A stretch of 64,000 nt of DNA from CBDBKL01 sp965116215 (GCA_965116215.1 OZ220494.1:1488001-1552000); one strand, 5' to 3'. Numbered from the stretch's first letter, positions 25,715 through 35,168 are shown. The notes: generated from the letters alone by a model not told the origin. Made by a program: numbers and translations.

Positions 25715-26881
25715 ATGAATATCCATGAATATCAAGCGAAAGTTATTTTACGTCAATTTGGTGTGAAAACGCCTTCTGGAAAAATCGCTCATTCTCCTGA
25801 AGAAGCTGTCTCTGTTGCAAAAAGTATTGGTGGCTCGCTTTGGGTTGTTAAAGCACAAATTCATGCCGGAGGGAGAGGAAAAGGTGGGGGAATTCGGCTA
25901 GCGCATTCTATACAAGAGGTTGAAGATTTGACGAAGAAGTTTATTGGAATGAATCTTGTCACTCATCAAACAGGACCTTCGGGAAAGACAGTTCAAAAAG
26001 TTCTTGTTGAGGAGGGGTGTGATATTGCTAAGGAATACTATTTAGCTGTACTTGTTGATCGAACAACCGGTGGAATTACTTTTATGGTCAGTACCGAGGG
26101 TGGCGTGGATATTGAAGATGTGGCTCGCAAAACACCTGAAAAAGTTTATCGTGTTTCCATAGACCCTGCGTTGGGGATACAGTCTTTTCAAATACGACAA
26201 TTGGGTTTTGCTTTGCAACTCAGATCGGATCGCTTGAAAAAATTTTCGAAACTTATGTTTGGTCTATACGGTGCTTTTATTGAATCAGATTGTTCTCTGG
26301 TTGAAATTAATCCTCTGGTAGAAACTAAAGAGGGTGAGATTTTAGCACTTGATGCAAAAATAACCTTTGATTCAAATGCTTTGTATAGAAGGCCCCACAT
26401 TGCTGAAATGAGAGACCTTTCAGAGGAGCAAGAGACTGAGATAGAGGCGAGTCGATATGGTTTATCTTTTATTAAATTAGATGGAGAAATTGGATGTTTA
26501 GTTAATGGAGCGGGTTTGGCTATGGCTACAATGGATATTATTAAGCTCTATGGAAGAGACCCTGCCAACTTTTTAGATGTTGGTGGGGATGCCAATGAGG
26601 AGCGAGTGACTGCTGCTTTTAAAATTATCCTTAAGGATAAAAATGTTAGAGGTATCTTGGTCAATATATTTGGTGGAATTATGAAATGTGATGTGATTGC
26701 TGCTGGAATTATTGCAGCCTCAAAAGATATTGAAGTTAAAGTTCCTCTTGTTGTGAGATTAATCGGTACCAATGTTGAGAGGGGAAGACGTTTGTTGTCT
26801 GAAAGTGGATTAAATATTATATCCGCTGAAGACTTATCCAGTGCTGCTGCACAAGTTGTGCAAGCTATAGAGAGAGTTTGA
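25715..26881 (+). CDS. sucC: Succinyl-CoA synthetase, beta subunit
   Basis: ADP-forming ligase subunit with an ATP-grasp fold, 388 aa. It starts MNIHEYQAK, has the WVVKAQIHAGGRGKGGG lysine region, EINPLVE, and the C-terminal NIFGGIMKCDVIAAGI of the CoA-ligase domain. It lies one base from sucD. It forms the catalytic complex with SucD. Confidence 0.97.
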   Translation: MNIHEYQAKVILRQFGVKTPSGKIAHSPEEAVSVAKSIGGSLWVVKAQIHAGGRGKGGGIRLAHSIQEVEDLTKKFIGMNLVTHQTGPSGKTVQKVLVEEGCDIAKEYYLAVLVDRTTGGITFMVSTEGGVDIEDVARKTPEKVYRVSIDPALGIQSFQIRQLGFALQLRSDRLKKFSKLMFGLYGAFIESDCSLVEINPLVETKEGEILALDAKITFDSNALYRRPHIAEMRDLSEEQETEIEASRYGLSFIKLDGEIGCLVNGAGLAMATMDIIKLYGRDPANFLDVGGDANEERVTAAFKIILKDKNVRGILVNIFGGIMKCDVIAAGIIAASKDIEVKVPLVVRLIGTNVERGRRLLSESGLNIISAEDLSSAAAQVVQAIERV

Positions 26882-26882
26882 A

Positions 26883-27752
26883 ATGTCTATATTGGTTGAT
26901 AAAAATACAAAAGTTATTTGTCAGGGTTTTACAGGTTCACAGGGCACTTTTCATTCTGAGCAGGCTATATCCTATGGAACTCAAATGGTAGGTGGAGTGA
27001 CACCGGGAAAGGGGGGGCAAAAACATTTAAATTTGCCAGTTTTTGATACTGTTTGTGAAGCTGTGAATAAAACAGGTGCTACAGCTTCAGTTATTTATGT
27101 CCCTCCACCCTTTGCAGCAGATGCTATTATGGAGGCTGTTGATGCCAACATAGAGGTGATTGTCTGTATTACAGAAGGTATTCCTATTTTAGATATGGTG
27201 AAGACTAAATGTTATATGAAGGGGAAGAGTTCAAGGCTCATTGGCCCTAATTGCCCAGGAATTATCACCCCTGGGGAGTGTAAGATTGGCATTATGCCAG
27301 GATATATTCATAGACCTGGTTGTGTTGGGGTTTTATCGCGATCAGGAACTTTGACATACGAAGCTGTTTATCAATTAACTCAAGGAGGTGTGGGTCAAAG
27401 TACCTGTATTGGAATTGGTGGAGATCCTGTCAATGGAACACACTTTATCGATGCTTTGGAACTTTTTAACTCTGATCCTGAAACACGAGCTGTGATGGTT
27501 ATTGGTGAAATTGGAGGAACAGCAGAGGAAGAAGCCGCTGAGTATATTCAGCGTGAATTTAAAAAGCCGGTGACAGCATTTATTGCTGGAGGGACAGCCC
27601 CCGAGGGGAAACGCATGGGACATGCCGGAGCCATTATTAGTGGAGGAAAGGGCACTGCTGAAGATAAATTTGAAGCTCTTGCATCTGCTGGATGTCATAT
27701 TGTCCGCAACCCTTCAGATATGGGAAAAACACTTATTGAGAACATGAAATAG
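26883..27752 (+). CDS. sucD: Succinyl-CoA synthetase, alpha subunit
   Basis: Alpha subunit carrying the phospho-histidine, 289 aa. Seen motifs are CQGFTGSQGTFHSEQA, the CoA-binding VGGVTPGKGG, GPNCPGIITPGECKIGIMPG, and GHAGAIISGG with the active His. An insertion MVKTKCYMKGKSSRLIG around residue 105-120 is in the normal position. A G7 run (about 27009-27015) codes GKGGQ. Confidence 0.97.
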   Translation: MSILVDKNTKVICQGFTGSQGTFHSEQAISYGTQMVGGVTPGKGGQKHLNLPVFDTVCEAVNKTGATASVIYVPPPFAADAIMEAVDANIEVIVCITEGIPILDMVKTKCYMKGKSSRLIGPNCPGIITPGECKIGIMPGYIHRPGCVGVLSRSGTLTYEAVYQLTQGGVGQSTCIGIGGDPVNGTHFIDALELFNSDPETRAVMVIGEIGGTAEEEAAEYIQREFKKPVTAFIAGGTAPEGKRMGHAGAIISGGKGTAEDKFEALASAGCHIVRNPSDMGKTLIENMK

Positions 27753-27765
27753 AGGAGAATGAAGT

Positions 27766-28191
27766 ATGGGCATAGAGCGCACCTTGAGTATTATAAAACC
27801 CAATGCCATGAAAAAAAATAAAATTGGGACTATTATTGATCGTTTTGAAGAAAGCGGATTAAAAATTGTTGCAGCAAAGTTAAAACATTTAACAAAAGAA
27901 GAGTGTGAAACTTTTTATGAAGAACATAGGGAAAAACCCTTTTTTGATGAACTTGTTCTCTTTATGGTATCAGGGCCTGTCTTTTTAATGGTACTATCTG
28001 GCGAAAATGCGATTGATCGCAATAGAGAAATTATGGGAGCTACAGACCCTGCTCAGGCAGCAGAGGGGACACTGCGAAAGCTCTTTGGGGACAGTATGGG
28101 GGAAAATGCAGTTCATGGTAGTGATAGCATAAACAGTGCTGAACGAGAGGTTTCGTTCTTCTTTGACAAGTCAGAGATTCTCAGTAGGTAA
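27766..28191 (+). CDS. ndk: Nucleoside diphosphate kinase
   Basis: Transfers gamma-phosphates between nucleotides, 141 aa, full length. ERTLSIIKPNAMKKN is the N-terminal strand and Lys site. NAVHGSDSINSAEREVSFFF contains the phospho-acceptor His. GAGGAG precedes the ATG. In this operon it can use nucleotide made by SucCD. Confidence 0.97.
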   Translation: MGIERTLSIIKPNAMKKNKIGTIIDRFEESGLKIVAAKLKHLTKEECETFYEEHREKPFFDELVLFMVSGPVFLMVLSGENAIDRNREIMGATDPAQAAEGTLRKLFGDSMGENAVHGSDSINSAEREVSFFFDKSEILSR

Positions 28192-28262
28192 GAGTTAACA
28201 TGTTGCAATATCACTCGGAAAATACTGTGACTCTCTCTTGTTTCACTGAGTAAAAATAAGTG

Positions 28263-29024
28263 ATGTTGAAAAACCTATATGTTTTTTTCATGGTGTTGTC
28301 TTTCACAGGGTGTTCTTCTTCAAAAAAAAACACTAAGGAAATCGCTCGGTTTCATTTAGATATAGGAATGGCCCACCTAAATAATGGAAAGTACCCCGAG
28401 GGGCTTGCAGAATTGCTGAAGGCCAAGCGTCTAGACCCGGATAATCCTATCATTTTAAACCATCTTTCTTTAGGTTATTTTGTTCGTGAAAGATATTTTG
28501 AAGCAGAAAAGTGGTTATTGCGTTCTATTCAACTAAAACCTAATTATATGGAAGCACATAATAATTTAGGTAGAGTTTATATTGAAATGGGAAAGTACGA
28601 TAAGGCCATTGAGCAACTCAAAATAGTTTTATCAGATTTAACATATTCTACACCTGAAAAGGCTCAGTTTAATTTAGCTACGGCTTATTTTAGAAAAGGT
28701 GAATATATTAAATCTCGTGATTTAGTTCAGTTAGTTTGGAAGACAAATGAGTTCCATTGTTCTTCCTTTGTTTTATATGCCAGAAGTCTTTATGAATTAA
28801 AGGATTATGAAGAAGCGCAGAAGGCCTTTGAGAAGTCTTTGTTAAAGTGTAAAAAGGGAGGAGAGGGGAGGATGCCAGAAATTCGTTATTATAATGCTTT
28901 GGCACTTTATAAACGAGGTCAGAAAGGAGAGTCTTTAAAAAAAATGCAAAATATTATCAAACTCCATCCTAAGTCTCCATATGCGAAGAGGGCATCGATT
29001 ATATTGAGGGCTGTTGCTAAGTGA
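28263..29024 (+). CDS. TPR lipoprotein, PilF/PilW-like
   Basis: About 253 aa with a lipoprotein signal (MLKNLYVFFMVLSFTGCSS, lipid Cys in FTGC) followed by at least five TPR motifs, such as HNNLGRVYIEMGKYDKAIEQL. The PilF/PilW group helps assemble type IV pilus secretins in the outer membrane, which is only a family guess here. A GTG at 28260 is an alternative start. Its stop overlaps the GTG of the RodZ-like gene. Confidence 0.8.
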   Translation: MLKNLYVFFMVLSFTGCSSSKKNTKEIARFHLDIGMAHLNNGKYPEGLAELLKAKRLDPDNPIILNHLSLGYFVRERYFEAEKWLLRSIQLKPNYMEAHNNLGRVYIEMGKYDKAIEQLKIVLSDLTYSTPEKAQFNLATAYFRKGEYIKSRDLVQLVWKTNEFHCSSFVLYARSLYELKDYEEAQKAFEKSLLKCKKGGEGRMPEIRYYNALALYKRGQKGESLKKMQNIIKLHPKSPYAKRASIILRAVAK

Positions 29025-29818
29025 AAGAAACGGGAAATTTATTAAAATCTGCAAGAGAAGAGAAAAATATTTCTCTCAAAGAAGTCGCCTTGGCAACTAA
29101 AATACATATAAACACCTTAAGGGCCATTGAAGGTGGAGATATGGATCACCTTCCTCATGTTGTATTTCTTAGAGGTTTTATTCAAGCCTATGCATTGTTT
29201 CTTAAAATAGATCCTCAACCTATTTTAGATGTTTTTAAAGAGGAGATGGTTGAGCATCAAGAGGTGGAATCTCTTTCTCCAGTAAAGAGTGAGGATGAGG
29301 GTTCTCATAGAGCTGTTTCTGCAGCTAATAAGTCTTCCAACACTGTTCGTAATATTATGATAGGTATTGGTGCATTTATTTTGATTGTTTTTATAGGTTA
29401 CTTGCAAAAGATAGTGAAGAAGTATGAGCAAGAGGCGAGTGTTCCTTTTAAAGGGGAAGTTATTGTCGGTGAGGATAGGGCCTTATCTCAGACCACCGAT
29501 TTATCGTCAACGACAATGATGAAAGCATTGACAACAACAAGTCGAGCTACAAAGCAGACGTCTTCAACCACTTTTACAAGAGTGGGGAGCCAAGAACTCA
29601 TAGTGGAAGCCTTAGGTGCTGTCACTTTAAAGTATAAAATTGATGGGGAATCTTTTAAAAAAATTCAACTGCAACCAGAACAAACCCATATTTTCAAAGC
29701 GGAACAAAGTCTTGAATTTGAATTTAGTGATGGCGGGAGGGTGAGTGTGATTCATAATGGTAGAGATATTGGTGTTCCTGGTATGTTGGGTGAGTCCTTA
29801 AAAATAAAATATCCCTAA
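29021..29818 (+). CDS. RodZ-like HTH membrane protein
   Basis: 265 aa. The N-terminal HTH_25 domain reads LLKSAREEKNISLKEVALAT followed by IHINTLRAIEGGD and FLRGFIQAYALFLKID. One TM (NIMIGIGAFILIVFIGYL) is near residues 110-128. A Ser/Thr-rich linker leads to a periplasmic DUF4115-like beta domain. In RodZ this layout links MreB to the cell wall. It follows the TPR lipoprotein in the same transcript, as pilF-rodZ pairs do in many Proteobacteria. Confidence 0.82.
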   Translation: MKETGNLLKSAREEKNISLKEVALATKIHINTLRAIEGGDMDHLPHVVFLRGFIQAYALFLKIDPQPILDVFKEEMVEHQEVESLSPVKSEDEGSHRAVSAANKSSNTVRNIMIGIGAFILIVFIGYLQKIVKKYEQEASVPFKGEVIVGEDRALSQTTDLSSTTMMKALTTTSRATKQTSSTTFTRVGSQELIVEALGAVTLKYKIDGESFKKIQLQPEQTHIFKAEQSLEFEFSDGGRVSVIHNGRDIGVPGMLGESLKIKYP

Positions 29819-29901
29819 TTTTATAAAACCTATAGTTCAATAACCACTCAGAATAGAATAAGCTCGTTTTTGTCTGGAGTTTGCCTTGTAAGATGTTTAG
29901 T

Positions 29902-30091
29902 AGGAAGAGTTTTTCTTAAGGCTCCCAAAAGCTCAAACAGCTCTTAAGGTCCGCAGCTCGTCTCCGCCGAAGGCTAAAGACCTTTGCTGGATAATGCTCG
30001 ATGCCGTCAAGCATAGAATAAACAATCTCTCTGCGGATACGCCCTGCGCCCCAGAAAACTCGTTTTGAAATCCTTAAGAAAAACTCTTCCT
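29902..30091. ncRNA. Candidate structured RNA or MITE-like element
   Basis: A perfect 20-bp inverted repeat (AGGAAGAGTTTTTCTTAAGG at 29902-29921, its complement at 30072-30091) encloses 150 bases that are clearly richer in GC than the flanks. Inside, TCCGCAG (near 29949) pairs with CTGCGGA (near 30034), and an ATGCT / AGCAT hairpin is near 29993-30013. A long rod with a central bulge is 6S-RNA-like in layout, but I cannot match the sequence to 6S or any other known RNA. No target-site duplication is visible at the ends. The strand is undecided. The rest of 29819-30169 holds nothing else. Confidence 0.4.
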
Positions 30092-30169
30092 CCCCTTTGT
30101 TATCTCAGTGGCACAAATCATTAAAAGGTCAAACAACTCCAAAGGCTACAGGTGGCTTGCAGAGTTATA

Positions 30170-30466
30170 TTAAAGTGTTTTATGGGGTATTTCTAATTCC
30201 AACCCTTCTACACATTTGTTCTGACAGGCAAGGCGTTCATAAGGTTTATACCCTAATATTTGTGCTTTTTCATTTTCTATTCTGTTTCTCTGGCCAAGTT
30301 GTTTCAGACCAGATCTAACAAACACACGGCATGTCCCACAGGTCCCCATGCCCTCACATTCATGATTTAATTTCACATTGTTTTTAATAGCAGCCTCCAA
30401 GATGGTGTCCCCGTCTGTGTAGGGGATAGGATCCGGCTGCGATAAAAAAAATACAGTTTTTGACAT
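30170..30466 (-). CDS. 2Fe-2S ferredoxin
   Basis: 98-aa plant/adrenodoxin-type ferredoxin. The cluster ligands are in HECEGMGTCGTC and LACQNKC, giving C-x5-C-x2-C and a distal Cys. An N-terminal YTDGDTILEAAIKNN is typical. It would carry electrons in the cytosol; the partner is not in the window. Confidence 0.9.
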   Translation of the reverse strand: MSKTVFFLSQPDPIPYTDGDTILEAAIKNNVKLNHECEGMGTCGTCRVFVRSGLKQLGQRNRIENEKAQILGYKPYERLACQNKCVEGLELEIPHKTL

Positions 30467-30561
30467 GTCTTTATTTTATCTTAAGATTTGAAATAATTTA
30501 AGAGGTTTACTGTTATGCAAAGGGGCTTGAGTTCAACGTAGAGTTCAGATAGAGCATAGGT

Positions 30562-31176
30562 ATGCGTTTTGTCAGTTTTGATTTAGAGACAACAGGATTT
30601 TTACCCGGTGTAGATCAAATCGTTGAAGTGGGAGCCATACGGTATGTGGATGGTTTTCCAGAAGCCTCTTTTGTCTCTTTAGTCAATCCCTTAAGGCCAA
30701 TGAACTCTGAGTCCTCAAAAGTGAATGGTATCACAGATGACATGCTTAAAGATAAGCCGACTATTGATGATCTTTTAGAGCCACTGACTGTTTTTTTTGG
30801 TGACGATATAGCTGTGGCTCATAATGCTCCCTTTGATTTTCAATTTTTAGTTGCAGATTATAAAAAGCATCAGGTTCCAGCTCCTAGGGGATTGGTTTTA
30901 GATACATGTGCCATTTCGAGAAAAGTTTTTCCCGGTCTGATGAATTATAAGTTAGCCACTCTAGCTCAGCATTTAAAAATTAAGTCAACACAGTTTCATA
31001 GAGCCGAGGAAGATGCGTACTGTTGTGGTCAGCTCTTCCTGCACATTTTAAATAAAGTCTCTCAAGGTGATAGAGATAAAGATAGAGATGCCCTTATGGC
31101 TTTGTCTAATAATTTAGCACTTGAGTATCCTATGATTCACAAGCAGCCCAAACAATTAAATCTGCCTGATTTTTAG
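30562..31176 (+). CDS. DnaQ-like DEDDh 3'-5' exonuclease
   Basis: 204 aa. DEDDh motifs are visible: FDLETTG (ExoI), AHNAPFDFQFL (ExoII) and HRAEEDA (ExoIIIe). This matches the proofreading epsilon/PolC exonuclease group, though the C-terminal part that binds the polymerase in E. coli DnaQ is not recognisable. It is followed by a longer paralogue at 31429, with matching blocks such as YCCGQLFLHIL and YCCGEVFLHIL. Confidence 0.88.
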   Translation: MRFVSFDLETTGFLPGVDQIVEVGAIRYVDGFPEASFVSLVNPLRPMNSESSKVNGITDDMLKDKPTIDDLLEPLTVFFGDDIAVAHNAPFDFQFLVADYKKHQVPAPRGLVLDTCAISRKVFPGLMNYKLATLAQHLKIKSTQFHRAEEDAYCCGQLFLHILNKVSQGDRDKDRDALMALSNNLALEYPMIHKQPKQLNLPDF

Positions 31177-31419
31177 TGCCTCATTTCTTGAGAAGAACTA
31201 TTTGTACATTCCTAATGATATGTATCATTAACAATTATTTTATTGTTATACTTATGCCTTATGATGCTCTAAGAAAATACAAAATTTTCTTGTTATTTTA
31301 ATATCTTGGGAATCTTCTCCTTTTTGAGACCGACCTTGTCATGCACATTTTTTATCTGTGACTTAAAAACGACGCTGATGTCATACTGACTGGCATAGGG
31401 GATTTATTTTTTTCATCAT

Positions 31420-31428
31420 GGGGGGGGG
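31420..31428 (+). repeat. G9 homopolymer before a start codon
   Basis: Nine G lie directly between an upstream ATG (31418) and the ATG at 31429. With nine G the two are out of frame; one more G would join them. The tract may also act as an odd ribosome-binding region. Confidence 0.8.
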
Positions 31429-32829
31429 ATGGAAAACCAGAAGTTTTATAAGCAACTTCATTCTTTTTTAGATTCTTTTAAGCTCTTTTTTATAATTTTT
31501 GTTAGCGGTGTTTTTGTTGTCCATCTTCCAGTTTATGGTGAACTGTCTTGTTATTCAAAGGGCAAGGTTCAATCCAAATCTATAAGATCAAGTGGAGTCC
31601 AAGAGAAGGTAGAGGGTTTATTATCTGAGTTAAGAAAGAGAAAAATAACTAAAGGATTTCTAGAGGATTTGTTATCTCATTTACAGCAGAAAGGATATCG
31701 ATCCTTTCTGTATAATATGAAAAAAAATGACTTGTATCATGTACTTTCTGTTGTGAATCAAAAAGAGGCAAATCAGTTACTATTTAATTTAATAAGGGGG
31801 GCTTCTGAAAGGGTAGAGCTAACCCAGAAAAGGATTTATGATATTTTACCTAATTTAAAGAAAAAAGAAGTCTATGATTTACTATCTGATTTAGTTTTAT
31901 CTAAAGATCCCAATAAATGGCATGATTTGTTATTTGGTTTAAGTCCACAAGAGCTATATGAGACCGTATTGTCTCGCTTTAGTAGAAAAGAGCTTTCTGA
32001 TTTGAGGAAGAACTTTCAATATAGGGTGAGAGGGGCTCATGCCAATCGTTCTTTTATTAGTTTTGATATTTCTGAGCGCAAATCTGGAAACACGAAATTG
32101 AAAGAGCAAAACGAATCTGCTTCTTTTGTTGTGATAGATTTAGAAACCGGGGGTTTAAGTTCTAAAATACATGAGATCACTGAGGTGGGGGCTATTCGCT
32201 ATGTCAAAGGTCGTCCTGAGTCGGTTTTTGAGACGCTTGTGTGGACACCAAGTAATTGGTTGAAGCAAGAGGCTCAGAAGGAAGTCGTTAAATTAACAAA
32301 TATTACAGATAAGATGCTTCAAGATAACAGCCTCCTTGGAATAGACGCAATTATAGAGCCACTGATTCAGTTTTTAGGAAAAGATCTTGTTGTTGCCCAT
32401 AATGCCTCTTTTGATGTTGGTTTTTTGCGTACTGCCTATATGCGACTCAATAAAAGTATTGAGATATTTAACGAGTCCATTGAAATCTATAATAAAGAAC
32501 GCAATACAAAAGTGACCAAAATTGATGAAATTAAAAAACCTGATGGTTCCATTATTGACACTTTAGCTCTGTCTAGAAGAATGTTGTCAGGTGTGGGTAG
32601 TCATGCCTTGGGGAATTTAGTGAAAGCCTTAGATATTAGAACTTATGGTCCTATGCACCGAGCTAAGGAAGATTCCTATTGTTGTGGAGAAGTTTTTCTT
32701 CATATTTTAGATAAGATATCTCGTGAATCTCGTTTTACAAAAGATGAGGTGTTCAAAGCCCTTGCTGATGAGACTATAGGAGATGGTTATTATTCTCGAA
32801 TTGTCGATTACTTGCTCGAAAATAATTAA
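31429..32829 (+). CDS. DEDDh exonuclease with export-like N-terminus and helical repeats
   Basis: 466 aa. The C-terminal half (about 228-460) is a DEDDh exonuclease with VIDLETGG, AHNASFDVGFL and HRAKEDS, and is a paralogue of the preceding gene. The N-terminus has a hydrophobic span (LFFIIFVSGVFVVHLPVYG, about 19-37) ending like a signal peptide or membrane anchor. The region 50-200 contains repeated Leu/Lys-rich helices such as KKEVYDLLSDLVLS and SPQELYETVLSRF. A DNA- or RNA-degrading nuclease at or outside the inner membrane is suggested, but the export signal is only read by eye. Confidence 0.8.
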   Translation: MENQKFYKQLHSFLDSFKLFFIIFVSGVFVVHLPVYGELSCYSKGKVQSKSIRSSGVQEKVEGLLSELRKRKITKGFLEDLLSHLQQKGYRSFLYNMKKNDLYHVLSVVNQKEANQLLFNLIRGASERVELTQKRIYDILPNLKKKEVYDLLSDLVLSKDPNKWHDLLFGLSPQELYETVLSRFSRKELSDLRKNFQYRVRGAHANRSFISFDISERKSGNTKLKEQNESASFVVIDLETGGLSSKIHEITEVGAIRYVKGRPESVFETLVWTPSNWLKQEAQKEVVKLTNITDKMLQDNSLLGIDAIIEPLIQFLGKDLVVAHNASFDVGFLRTAYMRLNKSIEIFNESIEIYNKERNTKVTKIDEIKKPDGSIIDTLALSRRMLSGVGSHALGNLVKALDIRTYGPMHRAKEDSYCCGEVFLHILDKISRESRFTKDEVFKALADETIGDGYYSRIVDYLLENN

Positions 32830-33090
32830 AAAAATCCATTCTGAAAAGAAGAAGATAATAAGATGCTTCCTTTTTGTTGTATTCGAATATGGACGTCATA
32901 GATTTTTATAGAGATCAAATAACTGAAATTAGAATATAAAGTCTGTATACTTTATTTTGTTTGATAGGGGTCAAATGGTTGCCATTGTAGTGATACGGTA
33001 TATGAAGGGGTTATTATTTGATGCTATGAGAGGATTCTCCTATCTAAAATAGAACTTCCAAGAGATATGGGGGCTTCAATCACACACTCT

Positions 33091-34713
33091 TTAACATTTT
33101 ACTTTATGGGCTATGGGGTAACGTCTTCCGCGTCCAAAAGAGCGATTAGAAACACGTAAAATGGGTGGGGATTGCCACCTCTTGAACTCTGAATTGTACA
33201 TAGCTTTCAGGGTCCATTTGTCTACTGAAAGATGAGCGGGTCGACATTTGACAACTAATCTTTCTATTGCAGGATCCAATTCGTCATATGGAGGAAGTAC
33301 GTCTGTATCTTGCTGATTGGGGCTTAATTCTGCAGTAGGGGGTCTAGAAATAATTTCTGAAGGAATAAGTTTTCTTTCTTTATTATAAATCTCACAGAGT
33401 TCATAAACTTCTTTTTTTAACAAATCTCCAAGAGGTGCCAGTCCCCCACACATATCTCCGTAGAGAGTCGCATAACCTGTTGCATATTCTGATTTATTTC
33501 CCGTCGTGAGCAGGAGGCTATCTTCTTGGTTAGATATGGCCATAAGAATAACCCCTCTTAAACGTGCCTGTATATTTTCACTCACTTGCTGGGTGGGATG
33601 TGAATTAAAGAGTTGTTCTAAGTCTGTCATCATTTTTTTATAAATATCAGTTATTTTATAAGGTATGCATTTTATACCTAAATTTTTTGAAAGTCTTTTT
33701 GTCCATTTTAAACTTTGAGGGCTGGAATAGGGGCCGGGTAGGGCCAAGGCTTTTACAGCCTCTGCGCCCAAGGCGTCCACAGCTAAACAAGCGACCAGAG
33801 CAGAATCTATTCCTCCACTGAGTCCGAGGTGGGCTCGAACAAATCCTGTCTTTGTTACAAAATCTTTAATTCCAAGAACAAGAGCTTCACGAAGAGACTC
33901 TCTGCCGGTAGGGAAATATTTATTTTCTGATGTTGTGTGCTTAGAATTTCTAGATTGAAGGTTATAAACTTGAAGATCTTCTTTGAAACGTAAACATTGG
34001 ACAGGGTTTTTACCCTGTTTATCAAGGACAAAACTAGAGCCGTCATATATGATTTCATCCTGTGCCCCAACCATGTTGACATAGACCACACTGGCTTTGA
34101 AGAGCTTTCGAGTAGAGTCGACCACTTTTTTACGTCTTTTGTGTTTATCCTTTGAAAAAGGTGATGCACTTAAATTAATGACAAGATCTATTTTTTGATT
34201 TTCGAGTTTTCTAAGGGGATTTTCGGCGTAGTCGACTCCATTTTTTTCCCATGACCAGATATCTTCGCAAATGGTGATAAGTATATTTTTACCTTTGAAC
34301 TTAAGAATATTTTTTTTAAGATCTCCTTTTTCAATGTGTCTTGGCTCATCAAATACATCATAGGTTGGTAAAAGTTCCTTAGAAAAAATTTTTGGCCTCT
34401 GACCCTTTTGTAAGAGAGCAACAGAATTTTTATATTTTTTTCCTTTAGTTGTATTGAAAGATACAAAACCGACTAGGGCAGCAATGTCTTTTGGAAGTTG
34501 AGTGACTATTGCATTTAAAGTTTTTATTTGTGCTTTGACAACAGAGGACTGCTCTAGTAAATCACTTGGCCAGTAGCCAAATAAAGACATTTCTGGAAAG
34601 ACAACAAGGTCACAATTCTTCTGTTTGGCTTGTTGAATATAGCGAATAATCTTTGCCTTATTTTTATCAAATGCACCTATATGAGAATTAATTTGGGCTA
34701 GGGCTACACGCAT
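33091..34713 (-). CDS. nadE: Glutamine-dependent NAD+ synthetase
   Basis: Two-domain enzyme, 540 aa, making NAD from deamido-NAD. The N-terminal nitrilase-like glutaminase has Glu in VVFPEMSLFGYWP, Lys in SKELLPTYDVFDE and Cys in ITICEDIWSW. The C-terminal synthetase has the PP-loop LGLSGGIDSALVA and TTGNKSEYATGYATLYGDMCGG. Full length and intact. A small DUF2203 gene lies upstream on the same strand. Confidence 0.96.
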   Translation of the reverse strand: MRVALAQINSHIGAFDKNKAKIIRYIQQAKQKNCDLVVFPEMSLFGYWPSDLLEQSSVVKAQIKTLNAIVTQLPKDIAALVGFVSFNTTKGKKYKNSVALLQKGQRPKIFSKELLPTYDVFDEPRHIEKGDLKKNILKFKGKNILITICEDIWSWEKNGVDYAENPLRKLENQKIDLVINLSASPFSKDKHKRRKKVVDSTRKLFKASVVYVNMVGAQDEIIYDGSSFVLDKQGKNPVQCLRFKEDLQVYNLQSRNSKHTTSENKYFPTGRESLREALVLGIKDFVTKTGFVRAHLGLSGGIDSALVACLAVDALGAEAVKALALPGPYSSPQSLKWTKRLSKNLGIKCIPYKITDIYKKMMTDLEQLFNSHPTQQVSENIQARLRGVILMAISNQEDSLLLTTGNKSEYATGYATLYGDMCGGLAPLGDLLKKEVYELCEIYNKERKLIPSEIISRPPTAELSPNQQDTDVLPPYDELDPAIERLVVKCRPAHLSVDKWTLKAMYNSEFKRWQSPPILRVSNRSFGRGRRYPIAHKVKC

Positions 34714-34745
34714 GACTTACTATTTAGAGATTTAATGAAGAAATG

Positions 34746-35168
34746 TCACGCTTCACTCTCGATTTCATCGGATACAGGTAGAAATAATTCTTGAAATTTG
34801 GGACTCTGGGCCAGTTGAATGCGTTGACTAAAGCCATCTGCGTACCCATGCCAATGTTTGATCGTTTTTTCCGGGTACATCCAGCAAAAATATCCTTCAC
34901 CAGAGTCAAAGTCAGCCAGCCACAGGCCCCTAGGTATGGCACCTAACTTTTCTACTTTGCTTTGCCAGGTATCAATTTTTTTGTTGAGTTTTTGTTCGAG
35001 GATATTAGCTGCTTTTTTATTTTTTTTTTCAAAATTTTCTAATTGATATATCATAAATTCAACATCATCGTTGTACTTTTGAGTAATGTGATAAATAACA
35101 GATAAAACTTTCTGCGCTTCTTGGATAGAAAATGTATGTTGACCCTTAATGTGTATAAGTTCCCCCAT
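34746..35168 (-). CDS. DUF2203 family protein
   Basis: 140 aa, soluble. An N-terminal helical part (FSIQEAQKVLSVIYHITQ) is followed by the family core LGAIPRGLWLADFD, GYFCWMYPEKTIKHWH and GFSQRIQL. The function of the family is unknown. It lies 32 bases upstream of nadE and is probably co-transcribed. Confidence 0.72.
   Translation of the reverse strand: MGELIHIKGQHTFSIQEAQKVLSVIYHITQKYNDDVEFMIYQLENFEKKNKKAANILEQKLNKKIDTWQSKVEKLGAIPRGLWLADFDSGEGYFCWMYPEKTIKHWHGYADGFSQRIQLAQSPKFQELFLPVSDEIESEA

Noticed and set aside
29902..30091. Firm 6S RNA call for the inverted-repeat element
   Set aside because: The shape fits, but the sequence does not show recognisable 6S conserved blocks, and no search could be run.
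30097..30318. Plus-strand frame over the ferredoxin gene
   Set aside because: It is antisense to a clear 2Fe-2S ferredoxin with intact Cys ligands.
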